A stretch of 46,367 bases of DNA, taken from contig JADFVW010000396.1 in the NCBI GenBank assembly GCA_015222725.1, positions 1-46,367 on the forward strand. The letters are read 5' to 3'. A program made the translations under genes and the position numbers. Under the pieces are notes generated by a model. That model saw only the letters and a list, made by a program, of their open reading frames with translations, was not told where the DNA came from and made no database searches. Shown one piece after another: positions 42,761 through 46,367 of the stretch. The DNA comes from Pseudomonadota bacterium. GTDB taxonomy: Bacteria > Pseudomonadota > Gammaproteobacteria > Pseudomonadales > Halieaceae. Numbering within the stretch: the first letter of the stretch is position 1; each line of letters starts with the position of its first letter.

Positions 42761-42854
42761 GGAAGAGCGATGTCCCCGGTGGGGCGCCTGGTCTTCAACA
42801 CCAGTGAGGCGCCGATTGTGTGCCTGGTGGGTTCGACTCCTACCTCTTCCGCCA
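42761..42854 (+). tRNA. selC: tRNA-Sec (anticodon UCA)
   Basis: The 94-nt gene aligns closely with E. coli selC: it begins GGAAGAG, has a long D stem (CCCC/GGGG), anticodon arm CTGGT-CTTCAAC-ACCAG with TCA at 42795-42797, a long variable arm (AGGCGC paired with GTGCCT), T-loop TTCGACT, and an encoded CCA end (GCCA). The UCA anticodon and the oversized variable arm identify it as tRNA-Sec, not tRNA-Ser or a suppressor. The acceptor stem pairs GGAAGAG/CTCTTCC for 7 bp; an eighth pair as in the usual 8+5 bacterial form is not seen. It lies on the same strand as selAB, 12.7 kb downstream. Confidence 0.96.
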
Positions 42855-42891
42855 TTTTAAATTGCCAAAATAGTATGACTTTTCCCGGTTG

Positions 42892-43977
42892 TTACAGCTT
42901 TGCTATATGACGCAGATTTACAGGAAGGGACTTTACATCTACCCGGGACAAGAGCTTGCTCATGTCGGCCGAGTTATAGGTATGCCAGTACAGAATATTT
43001 TTATCGGGCTGCTCTGCACACTGCTTGAGCACCGCCGCCGCCGTTTTTGCCGTGTAGGTTGGCTCCAGGGTTATGCCGGCCTGAGCAAACAGCTCTGTGG
43101 CCTCAGTGCCTTCTTCCAGAGGATGGCCATAGCCGGCCCCAAAGTATTGTTCTTCCAGGTTTATTTTGGGAAGTTTAATAGCGGGTATTGAACTGTCCTG
43201 TTGTTTCAGATATTTGTAGGTGCTGGCCATCAGCGAATGAATGGCACCGCTGGTGCAAACGGGGAAAATTCCAAGATAGGCGGGCGCCACTCGTACTCCG
43301 ACTACCCGGCTTTTCAGACCTGCCAGCTTACAGCCCAGGCTTAATCCAGCAGCAGTGGCATTTGAACCCACGGGACAATAGATGAAATCGGGCTCCGGGA
43401 TCAGTTTCTGTTTTATTTGCTGCTTCAATTCGAAGGCGGCATTAACAAACCCAATGCACCCGGCCAGGTTAGAGCCACCCGCAAACAAGGTGTAGGTATC
43501 GCTCTTGCCTAACAGGCGGGCCAAGTAGAAGTGCAGTACGGTGCGAAACAGGGAGCCTTTGTATTCCAGGTTGGCCTCGAAGCACTGCATCAGTTTCAGG
43601 TTGTCTTGCACAGTTTTGGTAACAGGTTGATCAAACAGTAAGACCTTGCATTTGATGCCATATTTTTGACAAAACAAGGCGGTGGCTACGCCGTGGTTAG
43701 TACCTATTGCGCCAAAGGTAAGCAGCTTTGTTTTTCCTTGTTGTATTACCTCTGCCAGGACAAACTCCAGTTTCCTGACCTTGTTCCCCCCGTATAGATC
43801 ACTGCTTTTGTCATCCCGTTTTATCCACAGGTTTGAAAGAGGTGTGGCGCTGGTTTCAGGCGTGTTGAAGGGCTGCACCGGCGTGGGCAAGTTGGCCAGG
43901 TGTATCCAGGGGACGGACTGTGCCAGGGCAGGAAATTTCTGGAACAAGGGTAGCGAATTACTTTGAAGTTCGGGCAA
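42892..43977 (-). CDS. D-cysteine desulfhydrase/ACC deaminase-like PLP enzyme
   Basis: Fold-type II PLP enzyme of 361 residues. WIKRDDKSSDLYGGNKVRKLEF carries the Schiff-base lysine (about Lys66), and FGAIGTNHGVATALF binds the cofactor or substrate carboxylate, as in the 1-aminocyclopropane-1-carboxylate deaminase/D-cysteine desulfhydrase family. The start is TTG at 43977, supported by AGAGAGG about eight nt upstream; no ATG fits. It sits 12 nt downstream of the retropepsin-like gene, likely in one operon. Proximity to selC and the selenium genes is suggestive of sulfur or selenium amino acid handling, but that is speculation. Confidence 0.85.
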   Translation of the reverse strand: MPELQSNSLPLFQKFPALAQSVPWIHLANLPTPVQPFNTPETSATPLSNLWIKRDDKSSDLYGGNKVRKLEFVLAEVIQQGKTKLLTFGAIGTNHGVATALFCQKYGIKCKVLLFDQPVTKTVQDNLKLMQCFEANLEYKGSLFRTVLHFYLARLLGKSDTYTLFAGGSNLAGCIGFVNAAFELKQQIKQKLIPEPDFIYCPVGSNATAAGLSLGCKLAGLKSRVVGVRVAPAYLGIFPVCTSGAIHSLMASTYKYLKQQDSSIPAIKLPKINLEEQYFGAGYGHPLEEGTEATELFAQAGITLEPTYTAKTAAAVLKQCAEQPDKNILYWHTYNSADMSKLLSRVDVKSLPVNLRHIAKL

Positions 43978-43989
43978 GTGAAAACCTCT

Positions 43990-44484
43990 CTAAAAATATT
44001 GCTTGAGGATTAGTGTATCGCCGCGCTGGGTGAATTCAATATGCTTTAGAAATGACATGCCCAATAATATTTCATCGCCTTTAAAACCGGGGGAGATTCC
44101 AGCGCGGACATCGTGCAGCACAATATCCCCAACGCTGACAGATTCCAGCCGGGCAGAGTATGACGTTGCCGTTCCGTTGGCCGTTTGTACCTGTAAGGGC
44201 CGCCCCCTTTTTATGCTAAGTTTCCGTGCAATGTGATCCGGGATGGCAACGCCAGTCGCGCCGGTATCCAGCATAAAAACAACGGGTTGCCCGTTTACCT
44301 TGCCGCTGGTGACATAGTGGCCGTACTTGTTGCGCTGCAGTGCAACCTCGCGCACGCGCGCCTCGGTGTACTGTGTTTCCAGGGATTGGTTGGGGTTGTG
44401 CTGCTTGCTCAGCATGTCTTCGAAATAAAAACCCACAAATACCATCAGCGAAATCCAGGCGAGCGCTGTCATGAGGGTGCGCAT
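43990..44484 (-). CDS. Membrane-anchored retropepsin-like aspartic protease (clan AA)
   Basis: 164 residues: one N-terminal membrane helix (ALAWISLMVFVGFYF), a short linker, then a single-copy retroviral-type aspartic protease domain with FMLDTGATGVAIP (catalytic Asp73-Thr-Gly) and EILLGMSFLKHIEF as the second family motif. This is the layout of the TIGR02281-type bacterial clan AA proteases, which would act as dimers in the periplasm. The ATG at 44484 is chosen because the frame before it is hydrophilic and unlike the family; AGGA lies upstream. An earlier in-frame ATG at 44586 is an alternative. Confidence 0.85.
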   Translation of the reverse strand: MRTLMTALAWISLMVFVGFYFEDMLSKQHNPNQSLETQYTEARVREVALQRNKYGHYVTSGKVNGQPVVFMLDTGATGVAIPDHIARKLSIKRGRPLQVQTANGTATSYSARLESVSVGDIVLHDVRAGISPGFKGDEILLGMSFLKHIEFTQRGDTLILKQYF

Positions 44485-44803
44485 ATTGCCAGAATCCTGC
44501 TGTGTAATAGTGTTTACCCGGTTTTGCGAAGCCCAACGCGCATTAGTGCGAAGTTGTCCTCGATCATCCTGTCGGTACGATACCATATTAATGCTTTTTG
44601 GTCGGTTCTGCGTTTGCGGGCCATAGTGGTCGCGTAATGTGTTTGTAAAGTTGCCAGATAGCTTAGAAGCCTGGGCTGAGGTGTGTAACCCAGAGTGTGA
44701 CGGGGGTCGCAGAACTGTATATTTGACACTGTAGTATTGGCTTGATCTGCATTGCAAGGCACAATCACGGCATCAATAGCGCAATGTATCAGGGAGTGAA
44801 GCC
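44485..44803. other. Intergenic region between retropepsin and sulfotransferase genes
   Basis: About 320 nt between divergent genes. TTGACA at 44723-44728 on the plus strand is a perfect -35 box, but no convincing -10 stands 16-18 nt away. GGGAG precedes the sulfotransferase ATG. Apart from the doubtful small minus-strand ORF I see no RNA gene or repeat. Confidence 0.4.
44514..44624 (-). CDS. Doubtful 36-residue basic small ORF
   Basis: The frame reads MARKRRTDQKALIWYRTDRM and ends in GLRKTG. The WYRTDR stretch loosely recalls a small gammaproteobacterial domain of unknown function, but the match is too short to trust. It overlaps the alternative upstream extension of the retropepsin gene in another frame, so at most one is real. 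Confidence 0.2.
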   Translation of the reverse strand: MARKRRTDQKALIWYRTDRMIEDNFALMRVGLRKTG

Positions 44804-45685
44804 ATGAGTGGTTTAAGCCGACCCGCCTCTGTGGAAGAAATGGTAGCCCGCCAGGCGAAGTTGTTCACCGAGGAAGAGGTCAACGAGGGGCTGAGCCTGA
44901 AGTTAAGGCGCACCGACGTGGTGATAACCCCCTTTGCTAAATGCGGCACCACCTGGTTGCAACAGATTGTCCACACGCTGCGCACGCGCGGAGATATGGA
45001 TTTTGATGACATCTCGCGAGTTGTGCCCTGGATAGAAGCCAGCCCGGCATTGGGCATCGATCTTAACGGGCCGCAAAAAGCCGAACCCAGGGCTTTTAAG
45101 AGCCATTTGGACGCCGATGCCGTGCCCCGTGGCGGCAAATATATTAACGCGATCCGCAGTCCCGGTGATGCGCTGTTTTCCATGCACAAGTTTATGGAGG
45201 GCTGGTTCCTGGAGCCGGGCGCTGTCAGTGTTGATGAGTTTGCCCGCCAACAATTTATCACGACGGGCGCCTATTGGGAGCACCTGCTGTCCTGGTGGCA
45301 CCGGCGTAAGGATGCCGATGTTTTGTACCTCGTGTACGAACATATGCGGGAGGATTTGCCGGGTACGATACGGCAGGTGGCCGAATTCATCGACATCCCG
45401 CTGGATGACGAGCTGATGGTTATTACTGAAGAGCACGCCTCTCTCGATTTTATGTTGAAGCACAAAAATCGGTTCGATGACTGCCTGTTGCGCACCTTTA
45501 GTGAAGAAAAATCGGGTCTCCCCAAAGGCAGCGACAGCTCGAAAGTTCGTGTGGGGCAGGTGGGTTCTGGCAAAAAGGGTATCAGCCAAGCGGTGCAGGA
45601 TGAACTGGATGAGGTTTGGAGGCGGGAAGTGACGGAGTCGATTGCTTATGAAAGCTATGACGACTTGATAGGGTCTTTGGTGTGA
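44804..45685 (+). CDS. PAPS-dependent sulfotransferase
   Basis: Transfers sulfate from PAPS to an alcohol or amine acceptor. 293 residues in the cytosolic sulfotransferase fold. The 5'-phosphosulfate loop is FAKCGTTWLQQ (Lys46; usual form PKSGTTW, here Cys instead of Ser), the 3'-phosphate site is AIRSPGDALFSMHKF, and the C-terminal RVGQVGSGKKGIS corresponds to the GxxGxxK PAPS motif. LVYEHMREDLPGTIRQVAEFI is a further family signature. The Cys in the loop is a mild deviation; all other key positions are kept. Acceptor unknown. Confidence 0.9.
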   Translation: MSGLSRPASVEEMVARQAKLFTEEEVNEGLSLKLRRTDVVITPFAKCGTTWLQQIVHTLRTRGDMDFDDISRVVPWIEASPALGIDLNGPQKAEPRAFKSHLDADAVPRGGKYINAIRSPGDALFSMHKFMEGWFLEPGAVSVDEFARQQFITTGAYWEHLLSWWHRRKDADVLYLVYEHMREDLPGTIRQVAEFIDIPLDDELMVITEEHASLDFMLKHKNRFDDCLLRTFSEEKSGLPKGSDSSKVRVGQVGSGKKGISQAVQDELDEVWRREVTESIAYESYDDLIGSLV

Positions 45686-45705
45686 GGCATATGCAGGTAT
45701 GGCGG

Positions 45706-45719
45706 GTGCTGCAAAGCAC
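45706..45719. repeat. Small hairpin between convergent genes
   Basis: GTGCT-GCAA-AGCAC is a 5-bp stem with a GCAA tetraloop in the 38-nt gap between the sulfotransferase and the caspase-like gene. No U-tract follows on either strand, so it is only a weak terminator candidate. Confidence 0.3.
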
Positions 45720-45723
45720 AATA

Positions 45724-46367
45724 CTAGCGCGCCACAAAGAAAAAGTCGCCCACCTCATCGCCTGCACGCTTAATGGCCTTGAACTCGGGTGCCACGGCGG
45801 TTTGTTCCTCGCCCAGTTGGTCGAGTATGGCGAGAAATAGCGCAGGGGCCGTTAGCACTCTGTCATTCTTTTCCAGTACTTCTATAAACGCTGTGGCGAA
45901 TATCGATGTGCTGTGGCCCCCATCGTCGGCCATTGGATGGTCTCGGCCCGAAGTCAGCAGCAAACGCGATTTGTTGGGCATGCGCAGCGAGATATAGGCC
46001 TCGCTCTGTAGGCTGGCCCGGCTGCTGGCCAGTAAAAATGCGGGGTTGTTTGCTAGCAGGCCGGCAAACGAAGAGTCTGCGATAACGATAATGCGCTTTG
46101 CTTTAATTCGGGCCAGGTGGCCACTTATTTGCTCGGTGGGAACCCAATAGGTGTCATTGGGAGGCGGTTCTGCGTTTACGGGCAGCCAATAGCCGGTTTC
46201 ATAATTACCGGTTTTACGGCGGTTACCGTGCCCGGAATAGTAAATCAGTAAATTGTCCTCGGCGGAGAGTGTTTCATTGAGCTTGTTCAGAGCTTTTAGC
46301 ACCGAGGCATCGTCGCCATTGGTTAAAACCTGAACCTTGTAGCCGTAGTTTTTGGTTAGCAAGCTAC
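45724..46367 (-). CDS. Caspase-fold protein with Ser at catalytic Cys position (cut by right edge)
   Basis: The C-terminal roughly 214 residues of a peptidase C14-like protein; the frame is open to the right edge, and the first in-window start-like codon (TTG) is probably internal. LLIYYSGHGNRRKTG keeps the catalytic His. The second site reads IIVIADSSFAGLL where active relatives have D-x-C-x-S-G: the Cys is Ser (codon at 46069-46071) and the following Ser is Ala. It may be an inactive pseudo-caspase or a serine-using variant. FATAFIEVLEKNDRV and the C-terminal EVGDFFFVAR are typical of the fold's end. The N-terminal architecture, including any signal or partner domain, lies outside the window. 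Confidence 0.85.
   Translation of the reverse strand, partial: SLLTKNYGYKVQVLTNGDDASVLKALNKLNETLSAEDNLLIYYSGHGNRRKTGNYETGYWLPVNAEPPPNDTYWVPTEQISGHLARIKAKRIIVIADSSFAGLLANNPAFLLASSRASLQSEAYISLRMPNKSRLLLTSGRDHPMADDGGHSTSIFATAFIEVLEKNDRVLTAPALFLAILDQLGEEQTAVAPEFKAIKRAGDEVGDFFFVAR

Noticed and set aside
42855-42900. Terminator after selC
   Set aside because: Only a weak ATTTT/AAAAT pairing is present, without a GC-rich stem.
44485-44757. 91-residue N-terminal extension of the retropepsin-like protein
   Set aside because: Hydrophilic, no family match, and placed before the membrane anchor; the ATG at 44484 gives the usual layout.

Overview
The window reads like the chromosome of a free-living, aerobic, Gram-negative bacterium, most likely a marine-type gammaproteobacterium. 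Gene density is high, many exported proteins carry Sec or lipoprotein signals, and the metabolism visible here is acyl-CoA, wax-ester, PQQ-quinoprotein and selenocysteine based. This placement is an inference from gene content; no rRNA is present.

Layout. (1) 1-7208 (+): the tail of an acyl-CoA dehydrogenase, a biotin-carrying acyl-CoA carboxylase subunit and an AtuA-family protein (a terpenoid or branched acyl-CoA catabolic block entering from the left), then two back-to-back ABC1/UbiB-like kinases. (2) 7223-9989 (-): a wax ester synthase/DGAT and an MFS transporter. (3) 10055-10422: a divergent control region with a strong perfect-stem terminator facing the MFS gene and a possible 31-codon ORF. 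(4) 10423-21651 (+): formate-tetrahydrofolate ligase; then a co-directional run of an MltF-like lytic transglycosylase lipoprotein, a cytochrome c/Vgb-propeller protein, two PQQ dehydrogenases (the second with an N-terminal haem c), an RNA (uracil-C5) methyltransferase and a small-molecule kinase-like protein. (5) 21669-25412: an LLM flavin/F420 oxidoreductase (-) diverging from a DUF819 membrane protein and a PLP decarboxylase/lyase (+).

(6) 25447-42854: a selenocysteine island. A two-part AhpD-like protein on the minus strand has an in-frame UGA at 25918-25920 that completes a Cys-x2-Sec-x3-His motif, with a SECIS-like hairpin just downstream. It diverges from selA and selB, and selC (tRNA-Sec, anticodon UCA) lies at 42761-42854. 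The conventional two-ORF reading of this locus would miss the selenoprotein.

(7) Between selB and selC sits a roughly 12.7 kb cluster of exported protease-like proteins: an 11-unit TPR protein with a C-terminal CHAT protease domain, starting 1 nt after selB; a trypsin-like protease with DUF1036-like modules; a very large beta-propeller/caspase-like protein ending in an EF-hand loop; a second caspase-like protein with a DUF4384-like tail on the other strand; and an exported protein joining an acyl-carrier-protein-like domain to a DUF900-type alpha/beta hydrolase. With all parts predicted outside the cytoplasm, this may be an extracytoplasmic proteolytic cascade. It is the best candidate here for an undescribed system.

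(8) 42892-46367: a D-cysteine desulfhydrase/ACC-deaminase-like enzyme and a membrane-anchored retropepsin-like protease (-), a sulfotransferase (+), and, running off the right edge, another caspase-fold protein whose catalytic cysteine position holds serine.
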